This document shows, one piece after another, positions 33,097 through 42,909 of a stretch of 64,000 nucleotides of DNA. The stretch's first letter is position 1. The number at the start of each line of letters is the position of its first letter. The stretch spans positions 62,001 to 126,000 of the forward strand of contig JAKLIF010000008.1 in assembly GCA_022709755.1 (NCBI GenBank), read 5' to 3'. Position numbers and translations under genes: made by a program. The notes beneath the pieces were generated by a model that was not told where the DNA came from, made no database searches, and was given only the letters and a program-made list of their open reading frames with translations. Source of the stretch: Elusimicrobiota bacterium (GTDB lineage Bacteria > Elusimicrobiota > Elusimicrobia > FEN-1173 > JAKLIF01).

Positions 33097-33369
33097 TATT
33101 ATAGTTTATGAACTTGAGTAAGCGCTTGTAGGTTATTATACCACCTTAGGACTAAACCGCCAGTCGCTACGGTTTATAGGGGGGGCGTCAACTGCATGGG
33201 CATAATGGCAAATGGTCCAGACATCTCACGGCTGGCCTACAAATCCCTTGAGAAATAAGGTAATGTTTTTAGGAATCAGGGGCTGCTCAATGTTATAAAC
33301 CCGACTTTGTCGGGATTCCTTCTTTTTACCTGACTTACCTGTCAGGATTTGGTTTAATGTATCTTGTTT
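33097..33369. other. Intergenic region with two small hairpins
   Basis: CCCGAC-TTT-GTCGGG (33300-33314), followed by a T-rich run, and CCTGAC-TTACCT-GTCAGG (33329-33346) lie just before the helix-turn-helix gene. They may terminate incoming transcripts or act as operator. Nothing else seen. Confidence 0.45.
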
Positions 33370-33567
33370 ATGAAAGTTCCAGACTTATTAACGACACAAG
33401 AAACCTGTCAAATCCTCAACATCGCTCGACAAACTCTCTACATATGGATTGAACAGAAGAAAATCAAACCCTGGCGGAAGCTTGGTGGGCGAGGGGCATG
33501 GTTTTTTCTCGGGAATGAAGTTAGGAAAGCGCAAAAGAATAAATACAAGCGGAAAGTTGCCGTCTAA
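33370..33567 (+). CDS. Small excisionase/MerR-type helix-turn-helix protein
   Basis: 65 residues. LLTTQETCQILNIARQTLYIWIEQKKIKPWRKLGGRGAWFFLGNEV is a helix-turn-helix-17/excisionase-type DNA-binding domain with a basic C-terminus. Its stop TAA overlaps the ATG of the hsdM gene (TAATG), so it is translated together with the restriction operon. It may regulate that operon or be a leftover of a mobile element. Confidence 0.8.
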   Translation: MKVPDLLTTQETCQILNIARQTLYIWIEQKKIKPWRKLGGRGAWFFLGNEVRKAQKNKYKRKVAV

Positions 33568-35144
33568 TGGCGCATACCAAAACAAAGAAACGACAAGAAC
33601 CAAAAAAGAACGGTGTGGCCAAGACACCACAAGAGATATCCCCCGTTGGAGAAGTAGCCGTTGGCGGACTTGAATCTCATTTATGGGAAGCTGCGAATAT
33701 TTTGCGCGGTCCTGTAGACGCTGCCGATTTTAAGACATACGTATTTCCGTTGCTGTTCTTTAAGCGTATTTCAGATGTGTATGATGAAGAATATACAAAC
33801 GCACTAGATGAATCCGGTGGCGATGAGGAATACGCACGATTCCCTCAAAATTATCGCTTTCAGATTCCTGAAAACTGCCATTGGAGTGATGTTCGAGCCA
33901 TCGCGACGAATGTTGGACAGGCACTCCAGAAGGCGACGCGTGGTATTGAAAAAGCAAACCCGGAAACTCTGTATGGAATATTCGGCGATGCACAGTGGAC
34001 AAACAAAGATCGTCTTCCCGATTCTCTCCTTCGTGATCTCATAGAACACTTCTCCCGTATAAATCTCGGCAACAAATCCGCCCAATCGGACATTCTCGGT
34101 CAATCCTACGAATACCTTATTAAGAAATTCGCAGACCTGACAAACAAGAAAGCAGGCGAATTCTATACGCCGCGTACAGTTGTTCGGTTGATGGTAAATA
34201 TTCTCGATCCGCGAGAAGGCGAGAGCATATATGATCCCGCATGCGGCACAGGCGGTATGTTGCTGGAAGCCATCCACCATGTTCTCAAGAAACAAGGGGA
34301 TGACCGCACCTTGTGGGGCAAACTGTTCGGCCAGGAAAAGAATCTAACTACATCCGCTATCGCCCGAATGAATCTATTTCTGCATGGGGCTGCGGATTTT
34401 CAGATTGTGAGAGGGGATACGTTGCGCCAACCGGCTTTCTTCTCCGGCGACAATCTTGCGACTTTCGATTGTGTGATCGCCAATCCGCCTTTTTCTCTTG
34501 AGAAATGGGGGGACGAGGTCTGGGCAAACGATCCCTATGGACGTAATTTTGCTGGTATGCCGCCTGCCAAGAATGGTGATTACGCCTGGGTCCAACACAT
34601 GATCAAATCAATGGCTCCCGGATCTGGCCGCATGGCTGTTGTTTTACCGCATGGAGCACTCTTTCGCATGGGCAAAGAGGGCGAAATGCGAACAAAAATC
34701 CTTCAAATGGATATTCTCGATGCCGTAATCGGCCTTGGGCCCAACTTGTTCTACGGTACTGGACTCGCAGCCTGTATTCTCGTTTTCCGTCAACGGAAAA
34801 CCAAGGAACGGAGGAAAAAAGTCCTGATCGTTAATGCTTCCCGTGAATATAAGACAGGTCGAGCGCAAAACGAACTGTTACCGGAGCATGTGGAGCATAT
34901 TTACGAATGGTATCGCGGGTTTAAGGATGTCGAAGGTATTGCGCGTGTTGTTACCTTGGATGATATTTCTGCCAATGAAAACAATCTAAATATCCCGCGC
35001 TATGTTGAGGCAAAAACGGAGCAAAAAACGATTTCAGTAAAAGAGGCGACAAAGTGTTTGCAGGAAAGTGCCCAAGCAGCTTTTAAGTCTGAAGAGAAAC
35101 TTATTGAAATTCTTCTACGTGAAGGACTGTTGGTGAAAAAATGA
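33567..35144 (+). CDS. hsdM: Type I restriction-modification methylase subunit (HsdM), first copy
   Basis: 525 residues. The N-terminal HsdM helical domain (ESHLWEAANILRGPVDAADFKTYVFPLLFFKRISD) precedes an N6-adenine methyltransferase domain with SAM motif YDPACGTGGMLLEA and catalytic NPPFSLEKWG. YTPRTVVRLMVNIL is the usual motif X region. It overlaps the next gene by ATGA. The following gene encodes a second, clearly related methylase, so the complex probably holds two different M subunits. Confidence 0.93.
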   Translation: MAHTKTKKRQEPKKNGVAKTPQEISPVGEVAVGGLESHLWEAANILRGPVDAADFKTYVFPLLFFKRISDVYDEEYTNALDESGGDEEYARFPQNYRFQIPENCHWSDVRAIATNVGQALQKATRGIEKANPETLYGIFGDAQWTNKDRLPDSLLRDLIEHFSRINLGNKSAQSDILGQSYEYLIKKFADLTNKKAGEFYTPRTVVRLMVNILDPREGESIYDPACGTGGMLLEAIHHVLKKQGDDRTLWGKLFGQEKNLTTSAIARMNLFLHGAADFQIVRGDTLRQPAFFSGDNLATFDCVIANPPFSLEKWGDEVWANDPYGRNFAGMPPAKNGDYAWVQHMIKSMAPGSGRMAVVLPHGALFRMGKEGEMRTKILQMDILDAVIGLGPNLFYGTGLAACILVFRQRKTKERRKKVLIVNASREYKTGRAQNELLPEHVEHIYEWYRGFKDVEGIARVVTLDDISANENNLNIPRYVEAKTEQKTISVKEATKCLQESAQAAFKSEEKLIEILLREGLLVKK

Positions 35145-37831
35145 AGACAGCTACACGCATATCTCAACAACAACTCGAATCCTATCTTTGGGGGGCGGCT
35201 ACCCTATTGCGTGGAACCATTGATGCAGGAGACTATAAGCAATTTATCTTCCCGCTACTTTTCTATAAACGCCTTTGCGACGTGTTCGACGAGGAAACTC
35301 GGGCCGCATTGGCTGATTCAGGCGGTGACAAGAAGTTCGCTGCCTATCCAGAAAATCATCGTTTTCAGATTCCAGCGGAAGCCCATTGGCGAGAAGTGCG
35401 CCAAGTTTCCAAAAATGTCGGTCGCGCTCTGCAAACCGCACTTCGTGCCATCGAGACGGCCAATCCTAACAAACTCTACGGAATCTTCGGTGACGCTCAA
35501 TGGACAAATAAAGACCGCCTGCCCGATGCCATGCTACGAGACCTCATTGAGCACTTTTCATCACTGGAACTTACTGTCGCCAATTTACCCGAAGATGAAT
35601 TGGGCAACGGCTATGAATACCTCATCAAGCAATTCGCTGACGATTCTGGCCACACCGCAGCTGAATTCTATACAAACCGCACCGTTGTCCACCTTATGAC
35701 CGAAATGTTGGATGTCCAGCCAGGTGAATCTGTCTATGATCCCACATGCGGTTCGGGAGGAATGCTCTTGTCCTGCATCACACATTTGCGGCGACAGCGC
35801 AATGAGTGGCGGAACGTCCGCCTTTACGGACAAGAACGAAATCTCATGACGTCATCTATTGCCCGGATGAACTGTTTTCTCCATGGTATCGAAGACTTTC
35901 AAATTGTTCGCGGGGATACACTATCTGAGCCAAAATTTGTCCAAGGGGATCGGCTCCAACGTTTTGATGTTGCGCTGGCCAATCCCCCCTACTCCATAAA
36001 ACAGTGGGATCGAGATGCTTTCGCATCTGACCCCTGGGGGCGCAACCTCTATGGGACCCCACCCCAAGGCCGAGCCGACTATGCTTTCTGGCAGCATATC
36101 ATCCAAAGCCTATCACCCAAGACAGGTCGTTGTGCCATCCTCTTTCCTCATGGCGTTCTATTCCGGCAAGAAGAGGCTGAGATGCGCCGAAAACTTATTG
36201 AGGCTGACATCATAGAGTGCGTTCTGGGACTAGGACCAAACCTATTCTATAACTCACCAATGGAAGCCTGCATTGTCATTTGTCGGATAGCCAAACCAAA
36301 GGCGCGGCGCGGCAAAATACTTTTCATCAACGCCATTAACGAAGTTACTCGCGAACGTGCCCAAAGCTTTCTTGCTGATGACCATATTAAACGCATTGTT
36401 AATTCTTACAAGCGATTTGATAATGAAACGGATTTCACCCGAGTTGTTACGGTTGATGAGATACGCCAACAGGACTGGAATATCAATATTTCTCTTTATA
36501 TTGTGAATGCTGATTACCGCCGGACAGAGATTCGCATGTCGGACAGCTCGCTTAAAGATAGTCTTGGTGCATGGTTAACTGGAATAGAATCGGTGCGCAA
36601 ATCCATTATTTCTGTTCTGGGCCCGGATGTAATAACGAAGCCACTGCCAGGCTCAAACGGACTTAAACTCCAGATGCCCAAGTGGCTAGATCGGTCAAAG
36701 TGGCAGCGTTTCAGTATTGATCAAATTGCAGAGAACGTGCGTGATCCTGGTCAGCCGACACCTGAAGACTCTGCAACTTATATTGGATTGGAACATTTAG
36801 ATTCAGGGTCGCTACATGTCCGCCGATGGGGGAGTGAGGCGGATTTGAAAGGACAGAAGCTTAAAATGCGCAAGGGCGACATTTTGTTTGCTAAACGCAA
36901 CGCATACTTGCGTCGCGTGGCTATTGCGCCACATGATGGTTTTTTTTCGGCACACGGAATGATCATCCGCGCAAAGCCAAATATTATACTGCCTGAGTTT
37001 CTTCCGTTCCTGATTATGAGCGATAAATTCATGAACCGTGCAGTTGAAATATCGGTCGGTTCGCTTTCCCCAACTATAAATTGGTCTACGCTGAAACAAC
37101 AAGAATTCGACCTTCCGAGCCTCGATCAGCAGTGTCGCATTGCTGAAATACTTTGGATGATTGATGAAACGATATGTTCATGGGAAAACATCGAACTAAG
37201 CCTTCGTGGTTTGTATGAAAGTCGTCTTCACGAAGTATTTGGTAAAGCGAATAATCGCTGGCCACGCAAATTACTCGGAGATGTGGCTAGCGTCGACAGG
37301 GGGAAATTTGACCACCGTCCCCGAAATTTACCGGAGTTTTATGGCGGTGTGCATCCATTTGTTCAGACAGGCGATGTTCAGAATGCAAATCGGGTTCTGC
37401 AAAAATATGAGTATTATTTAACCGATCTGGGAGCGACACACAGCAAGTCATTTCCCCCTAAAACAATATTTGTGACAATTGCTGCAGTAATTGGTGCTAC
37501 CGCTATATCTGATCGTGAAGTTTATGCTACCGATAGTGTTGTTGCTGTTGTTCCATCTGCCAATATGGATGTCGACTACGTGGAATTATTCTTAAGGCAT
37601 AAAAGACATTATCTTGAGAACCAAGCGGCAACTCAAACAGCGCAAAAGAATATCAATCTTCAAGTTCTTCGTCCTTTAGAAGTGCCATGTCCTTCACGAT
37701 TGAATCAGATGGAAGTTGCGCGAGAAATCCTAGCCCCAATGTTTACGGCAGATAAAACGCGCAGCCATATTGAAAAATTACGTGCAACACTTCAGGCATT
37801 TACAAACCATTTTACTGGGAGTAGTTCATGA
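35141..37831 (+). CDS. Fused type I methylase-specificity subunit (HsdM-HsdS)
   Basis: 896 residues. Residues 1-460 form a second HsdM, paralogous to the preceding gene, with DPTCGSGGMLLSC and catalytic NPPYSIKQWD. From about residue 500 the protein continues as HsdS with two target-recognition domains, the first around SIDQIAENVRDPGQPTPE...KLKMRKGDILFAKRNAYL and the second around KLLGDVASVDRGKFDHRPR...THSKSFPPKTIFVTIAAVIG. Each ends in a helical spacer (LDQQCRIAEILWMIDETI and LNQMEVAREILAPMF). M and S are normally separate; the fusion fixes a 1:1 ratio. It overlaps both neighbours by four bases. Confidence 0.9.
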   Translation: MKTATRISQQQLESYLWGAATLLRGTIDAGDYKQFIFPLLFYKRLCDVFDEETRAALADSGGDKKFAAYPENHRFQIPAEAHWREVRQVSKNVGRALQTALRAIETANPNKLYGIFGDAQWTNKDRLPDAMLRDLIEHFSSLELTVANLPEDELGNGYEYLIKQFADDSGHTAAEFYTNRTVVHLMTEMLDVQPGESVYDPTCGSGGMLLSCITHLRRQRNEWRNVRLYGQERNLMTSSIARMNCFLHGIEDFQIVRGDTLSEPKFVQGDRLQRFDVALANPPYSIKQWDRDAFASDPWGRNLYGTPPQGRADYAFWQHIIQSLSPKTGRCAILFPHGVLFRQEEAEMRRKLIEADIIECVLGLGPNLFYNSPMEACIVICRIAKPKARRGKILFINAINEVTRERAQSFLADDHIKRIVNSYKRFDNETDFTRVVTVDEIRQQDWNINISLYIVNADYRRTEIRMSDSSLKDSLGAWLTGIESVRKSIISVLGPDVITKPLPGSNGLKLQMPKWLDRSKWQRFSIDQIAENVRDPGQPTPEDSATYIGLEHLDSGSLHVRRWGSEADLKGQKLKMRKGDILFAKRNAYLRRVAIAPHDGFFSAHGMIIRAKPNIILPEFLPFLIMSDKFMNRAVEISVGSLSPTINWSTLKQQEFDLPSLDQQCRIAEILWMIDETICSWENIELSLRGLYESRLHEVFGKANNRWPRKLLGDVASVDRGKFDHRPRNLPEFYGGVHPFVQTGDVQNANRVLQKYEYYLTDLGATHSKSFPPKTIFVTIAAVIGATAISDREVYATDSVVAVVPSANMDVDYVELFLRHKRHYLENQAATQTAQKNINLQVLRPLEVPCPSRLNQMEVAREILAPMFTADKTRSHIEKLRATLQAFTNHFTGSSS

Positions 37832-40812
37832 TCTTTACCGAAGCCAACACTGTTGAACAGATGATCCTTGATGCCGCCACCAAGGGGGGCGGCGATCAAT
37901 TGGTTTTGCGCGAAACCCAACTGCAGTATGGAAGTGATTCGCTTGGAGGTGAATTAAAACCTACGCGATGGGAATACGTCTTCGGCGATAACCTTCCACG
38001 CAAATATACCGACATAATGGTGGAGTCTTGGGTTCGCGAGGCTCTTATCCGGCTTAATCCTGAAATCGCTGCACAACATGATCGTGCCGATGAGGTGATC
38101 TATAACTTACGTGCTTGCATCCTCTCAGTTCAATCCGACGGGCTGGTGCGGGCTAATGAGAACTTTATGGCCTGGCTTCGGGGCGAAAAGACCATGCCTT
38201 TTGGCCACAACGGCGAACACGTCACAGTCCGTTTGGTGGATTCTGTCGATGCGGCTAAAAATCGGTTAACAGTAGTAAATCAATGGACGTTCCAGGCCGG
38301 TCCCGTTGAGAAGCGGTTTGATGCGGTTTTCTTGGTTAACGGATTACCCGTCGTCATCGGTGAAGCCAAAACGCCGACCAGAAGTGCCGTCACATGGTTT
38401 GATGGGGCATATCAAATCAATGAGATTTACGAGAAACAAGTGCCAGCCATGTTTGTTCCAAATGTATTTTCGTTTGCCACAGAGGGGCGCTGTTATCGAT
38501 ATGGCTCTGTTCGAATGCCCATCGACAAGTGGGGGCCTTGGCGTGACGACGAAAATCAGGATGAAGGCCAACTCCATCATGTGAAAGCCGCGGTGCAAAG
38601 CATGTTGCGGCCGCATGTGGTTATCGACATTCTGCAGAATTTCACGTTATTCGCAACGGACAAGAAACATCGTCGTATTAAAATAATATGCCGCTATCAA
38701 CAATACGAAACCACGAATAAGATCATTGATCGTGTGGTCAAAGGGCAACCAAAGAAGGGCCTAATTTGGCATTTTCAGGGAAGCGGCAAGTCATTATTAA
38801 TGGTTTTCGCTGCACAAAAGCTCCGCCAGCATTCCAAACTCGGCAATCCGACGGTCATTATTGTGGTGGATCGTATTGACCTGGACACCCAAATTACCGC
38901 CACATTTAACGCCGCTGACGTGCCGAATATGGTTTGCGTGGAGTCACGTGACGAATTACAAACTCTTCTCGGACAAGACGTGCGCAAGGTGCTTATCACC
39001 ACCATTCACAAATTCGCCGAATCTGACGGCAGGCTCAACGAACGGTCCAACATCATTGTCATGGTCGACGAAGCCCACCGCACACAAGAAGGCGATCTCG
39101 GCCGCAAGATGCGCGAGGCGCTACCCAACGCTTTTCTCTTTGGCTTGACGGGCACTCCTATTAACCGAGCGGATCGGAATACCTTTTGGGCTTTTGGCGC
39201 AGATGAGGATGAGAAGGGATATCTCAGTCGTTATTCATTCCAAGATTCTATTCGTGATAAAGCCACATTACCGCTTCATTTTGAGGCCCCCGAAATACGG
39301 CTGAAAATTGACAAGGCGGCTATTGATGAGGCCTACAAACAGATTACAGGGAACTTGAGCGAGCAAGACCGCGATGATCTCGCAAAACGCGCGGCTAAAA
39401 TGGCGGTGTTGGTGAAAAACCCGGAGCGAATCCGCGCCGTGGTGGGGCACATCGTGCAACATTTTCGAGCCAAGGTTGAGCCGAACGGTTTTAAGGCACA
39501 GGTAGTGGTATTTGACAGAGAATGTTGTGTGCTCTATAAGCAAATCATGGACGAGTTAGTCAGTCCAGAATCCAGCGCCATCGTCATGTCCACAGCCCAG
39601 GGCGATCCACCGGAATGGAGGCAGCATCAACGAAACAAGGACGATGAAAAAAAACTGCTTGACCGATTCCGTGATCCCTCGGACCCCCTTCAATTCGTTA
39701 TTGTCACCAGCAAACTGCTCACCGGCTTTGATGCGCCGATTCTCCAGGCGATGTATCTAGATAAGCCACTCAAGGACCACAACCTGCTTCAAGCCATCTG
39801 CCGGGTGAACCGCACCTTTGGGTTGGAGAAAACCCATGGGCTAATCGTGGATTATATTGGGATCTTCGATGATGTGGCGCAGGCTTTAGATTTTGACGAA
39901 AAGGCCGTCCAGCAGGTGGTTTCCAATATTGAAGAACTGCGTAAAGCGCTTCCAACTCAAATGCTGAAGTGTCTCACCTTTTTCGCTGGAGTAGATCGGA
40001 GTATAGGTGGATATGAAGGGCTTATGGCCGCACAGCAACGTTTGCCGAATAACGAAACACGAGACAAGTTTGCAGCAGAATATTCGGCACTCTCAACAAT
40101 CTGGGAGGCCCTCTCACCCGATCACTGTCTATCCCCATACACAAAAGATTACCGCTGGCTGACGCAAGTGTATGAGTCGGTGAAACCAGCGAGTGGAAGC
40201 GGAAAACTACTCTGGCATGCTTTGGGAGCCAAAACAGTCGAGCTCATTAATGAAAATGTCCATGTGGATTCCGTGCGGGATGATTTGGAGACATTGGTTC
40301 TGGATGCAAAAGTGCTTGAAGATATCATCAAAGAAGTGGATGCTACCAAGAAAGGGAAGGAAATTGAAATCAAAGTGACGGCGCGAATAAGGCGTCATCT
40401 GAATAATCCAAAGTTCAATGCGTTGGGAGAGCGGCTTGAAAAGCTCAAAGAGCGACAAGAACAGGGATTTTTAACCAGCTTGGAGTTTCTGAAAGAGATT
40501 TTGCAGATTGCCAAAGAGGTTGTCGAAGCAGAAAAACAGGTGGATCCTGTTAAAGAACGAGATAAAGCCAAAGAGGTGCTCACGGAGTTATTCCAAGAGG
40601 CCAAGGGGGAAAATACACACATCATCGTTGAGCGAATCGTCGCCGACATCGACGATATCGTGAAAAAGGTGCGGTTCCCCGAATGGCAGCATACCACGCA
40701 AGGCGAGCGCCTTGTTCAAAAGGAACTCCGTCGGGTGTTGCTTAAATATAAAATTCACACCGATCAGGAACTCTTCGATAAAGCATATGCATACATAAGG
40801 CAATATTATTAA
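37828..40812 (+). CDS. hsdR: Type I restriction endonuclease subunit R (HsdR)
   Basis: 994 residues, normal length. The N-terminal nuclease core is RFDAVFLVNGLPVVIGEAKTP, giving the D...ExK triad. The motor follows: Walker A HFQGSGKSLLM, Walker B MVDEAHRTQEGDLG, motif III LTGTPI and the C-terminal motif VTSKLLTGFDAP...AICRVNRTFG. The C-terminal third is helical and binds the methylase core. It completes the operon with the HTH, HsdM and HsdM-S genes, all joined by overlaps. It translocates DNA and cuts unmodified targets at a distance. Confidence 0.95.
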   Translation: MIFTEANTVEQMILDAATKGGGDQLVLRETQLQYGSDSLGGELKPTRWEYVFGDNLPRKYTDIMVESWVREALIRLNPEIAAQHDRADEVIYNLRACILSVQSDGLVRANENFMAWLRGEKTMPFGHNGEHVTVRLVDSVDAAKNRLTVVNQWTFQAGPVEKRFDAVFLVNGLPVVIGEAKTPTRSAVTWFDGAYQINEIYEKQVPAMFVPNVFSFATEGRCYRYGSVRMPIDKWGPWRDDENQDEGQLHHVKAAVQSMLRPHVVIDILQNFTLFATDKKHRRIKIICRYQQYETTNKIIDRVVKGQPKKGLIWHFQGSGKSLLMVFAAQKLRQHSKLGNPTVIIVVDRIDLDTQITATFNAADVPNMVCVESRDELQTLLGQDVRKVLITTIHKFAESDGRLNERSNIIVMVDEAHRTQEGDLGRKMREALPNAFLFGLTGTPINRADRNTFWAFGADEDEKGYLSRYSFQDSIRDKATLPLHFEAPEIRLKIDKAAIDEAYKQITGNLSEQDRDDLAKRAAKMAVLVKNPERIRAVVGHIVQHFRAKVEPNGFKAQVVVFDRECCVLYKQIMDELVSPESSAIVMSTAQGDPPEWRQHQRNKDDEKKLLDRFRDPSDPLQFVIVTSKLLTGFDAPILQAMYLDKPLKDHNLLQAICRVNRTFGLEKTHGLIVDYIGIFDDVAQALDFDEKAVQQVVSNIEELRKALPTQMLKCLTFFAGVDRSIGGYEGLMAAQQRLPNNETRDKFAAEYSALSTIWEALSPDHCLSPYTKDYRWLTQVYESVKPASGSGKLLWHALGAKTVELINENVHVDSVRDDLETLVLDAKVLEDIIKEVDATKKGKEIEIKVTARIRRHLNNPKFNALGERLEKLKERQEQGFLTSLEFLKEILQIAKEVVEAEKQVDPVKERDKAKEVLTELFQEAKGENTHIIVERIVADIDDIVKKVRFPEWQHTTQGERLVQKELRRVLLKYKIHTDQELFDKAYAYIRQYY

Positions 40813-41049
40813 GTGGTCTGCCCCAGTTAATTTCTGGACAAGTCTGTATGTCGACGGAAAATATTCCATTATGGCTTAATGCGAATTATACGGATTTCAG
40901 AAAACCTGATTAAAAAGAAGAAAAATTGAAAAAATGAGAAATTAGGATAAAAACGAAGCAAATGGTTGTCCATATTTTAGCTGGGGTAGTATACTTGTTC
41001 GCCAAGAGCTTCATACCGGTTTTAAGGTTTTTTCTGCGGTTGTGCCCAA

Positions 41050-41874
41050 ATGGATAATATAATTGAAAATGCGTTAAACATTTACACCGATGGCTCATCA
41101 AAATCTAAACCATGGCGAGGCGGGGTGGGTGTGAAATATGTTGTTGAATTTTCAAATGGTAAAATATTTGCCGATAGCCATGTGCTCCCAGGATACCCAA
41201 ATGCGACGGTTCCCAAAATGGAACTTAAAGCATGTGTCCTTGGGTTGGAGAGAGCAAGGAAATTAGATGTGTATAACAGAGTGAATAAAATAGTTAGTTG
41301 GTCGGATTCGAGGTATGTGGTAGATAATTATAGAAGTGCCTTATACGCCTGGTATGAATCGCATTGGTTTAATAAAGATGGTCGACCAATTGCGAATGCT
41401 ACAGAATGGAAAGAATTCCGCAAAATATATTTCACTATCCGAAAAGAAAATAAATATATTGAGATCCGTTGGCTAAGAGGGCATTCCGGTGATGTTCATC
41501 ATGCAGAAGCGCACCGGCTTGCCAAATTGTCCGCAGAGGTCCCATTCCAAAAAGCTTTGTCATACATTGGTATTAGGAAAAGACAATCACTTTACCGAAC
41601 AAGTGTTGGAAGCGTTTGTCTGCGTGGACAAAAAATGGCCATTCGGATTAAAACGGCCGAGTATTTACGGGAGCAGAAATTACATAAATATGCGTATGAG
41701 GTTATAGAAAAAAACAGCAGTGATTATGAAAAATCCGATATTGCATTTTCCAATATATTATTGCGGGAAGGTGGTAGGTATGTTGTAGATTTTAATGCGA
41801 ATGGAAAAAATCCACGAATACTGAAAATGATTAGGGAAATTGACGACACTTCTAGAACTGGAAGGTGCTCATGA
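41050..41874 (+). CDS. RNase H-like protein with altered active site
   Basis: 274 residues. Residues 8-165 have an RNase HI fold: D14 in YTDGSS, E58 in KMELKA and D86 in WSDSRYVV match three of the four catalytic acids. The fourth, normally Asp in NExxD of the last helix, is H155 here (GHSGDVHHAEAHRLAK), so activity may be lowered or changed. About 100 C-terminal residues are extra and unassigned. It is a single gene after the restriction operon; AT-rich like the island around it. It could act on RNA-DNA hybrids of an invading element, which is a guess. Confidence 0.75.
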   Translation: MDNIIENALNIYTDGSSKSKPWRGGVGVKYVVEFSNGKIFADSHVLPGYPNATVPKMELKACVLGLERARKLDVYNRVNKIVSWSDSRYVVDNYRSALYAWYESHWFNKDGRPIANATEWKEFRKIYFTIRKENKYIEIRWLRGHSGDVHHAEAHRLAKLSAEVPFQKALSYIGIRKRQSLYRTSVGSVCLRGQKMAIRIKTAEYLREQKLHKYAYEVIEKNSSDYEKSDIAFSNILLREGGRYVVDFNANGKNPRILKMIREIDDTSRTGRCS

Positions 41875-42120
41875 CGTTCATTCTGCTGCGGTTTTGCCAT
41901 TAAGTATGACAAGTCGGCAATGTGCTCTTAACTCCAAATACTGAGCCGTTTTTAGGAGACACCCGCGGGAGCTTTTGTGGTTCAGCGAACTAATGCTCCA
42001 CTAGCATATTTTGCGGGGCGCAGAACGGGGGGGGCGAACTAATGCTCCGCATACTTTGATAGTCTGGTGATCGCAACCAGCTCCAACTACAGAAAAAACC
42101 GTCGTGAATTAAAGTAGTCC

Positions 42121-42149
42121 TTGACAAAATAAATTTTGTGATATACAAT
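42121..42149 (+). promoter_or_regulatory. Sigma-70 promoter of the tetR-type gene
   Basis: TTGACA (42121-42126), 17-base spacer, TACAAT (42144-42149): almost consensus. The operator palindrome begins at its last base. Confidence 0.85.
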
Positions 42150-42173
42150 AGACCATAGAACGATTATGGTCTA
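42149..42173. promoter_or_regulatory. TetR operator 1
   Basis: A 25-bp palindrome with perfect 9-base arms TAGACCATA and TATGGTCTA and a 7-base centre. It covers the transcription start just upstream of the regulator gene, so binding would block RNA polymerase. Confidence 0.85.
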
Positions 42174-42184
42174 GAGGACTAAAT

Positions 42185-42784
42185 ATGAGAACAGTCGATG
42201 TGGAAAAAGAAGAACAGGTGCGGAACGAAATCATCAAAGCCGCCCAAATACTATTTCAGAAATACGGGCTGGAAAAAACCACCATGGAAGATATCGCCGC
42301 CGCTTTGGGAAAGGGAAAAAGCACGCTCTACTACTATTATAAGAGCAAAGAGGATGTGTTCTCCGCTGTCATTCGAAGGGAAAGAAACGAAGTCCTTGAA
42401 ACGGTAAAAGCCGCGATCAAATATGTGAAATCACCATCCGACCAGCTAAAAACCTATCACCTCACACTCTTTCACACGTTAAAGAACAAACTTAATCTCT
42501 ACCCAATATTTTTACGCGAAAGTTTCATGCGCTCGGACATATACCGTAAACTCCATCATGAAAACCTCATGGATGAAACCAATATGGCCAAGCAGATCCT
42601 ATTAGATGGAATTCGCAAGGGGGAATTTAAAAGCATTACGGAAAAAGATTGTGATGCCATAGCGTTGCTAGGAATAACAATGATGAGAGGCATCGCGGCC
42701 CACTCACTGTTGTCGGGTGAAAAAGTTCCGGAAGAACTCAATCTTGAAACGGCAAGTGATGTTTTTGTGCGTGGTCTAAAATGA
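42185..42784 (+). CDS. TetR-family transcriptional repressor
   Basis: 199 residues. The N-terminal DNA-binding domain is clear: IIKAAQILFQKYGLEKTTMEDIAAALGKGKSTLYYYYKSKEDVF. The C-terminal helical domain is variable, as usual for ligand binding. It sits between two matching 25-bp operators, one on its own promoter and one before the efflux genes. It therefore probably represses itself and the TolC-RND operon until a toxic compound binds. Confidence 0.93.
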   Translation: MRTVDVEKEEQVRNEIIKAAQILFQKYGLEKTTMEDIAAALGKGKSTLYYYYKSKEDVFSAVIRRERNEVLETVKAAIKYVKSPSDQLKTYHLTLFHTLKNKLNLYPIFLRESFMRSDIYRKLHHENLMDETNMAKQILLDGIRKGEFKSITEKDCDAIALLGITMMRGIAAHSLLSGEKVPEELNLETASDVFVRGLK

Positions 42785-42813
42785 CGGGAGGGGCTATTTT
42801 TTTTGCATATAAA

Positions 42814-42838
42814 TAGACCAAAATACGTTATTAGTCTA
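42814..42838. promoter_or_regulatory. TetR operator 2, before the efflux genes
   Basis: TAGACCA and TAGTCTA arms spaced exactly as in operator 1 (25 bp in total). It directly follows a TATAAA (42808-42813) that could be the -10 of the efflux operon. Confidence 0.75.
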
Positions 42839-42909
42839 TATATCGGTTTATGTGTCTTCGCAGGAAAGATGAATTCGGCCATAAAAATTATGTTGCAGGG
42901 GGGGAAATC

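Larger units (their letters stand above)
41875..42184. other. Intergenic region with a direct repeat and the TetR promoter
   Basis: GCGAACTAATGCTCC occurs twice, at 41985-41999 and 42034-42048, 49 bases apart; the meaning is unknown. The right end holds the promoter and operator of the TetR gene. No gene seen. Confidence 0.6.
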
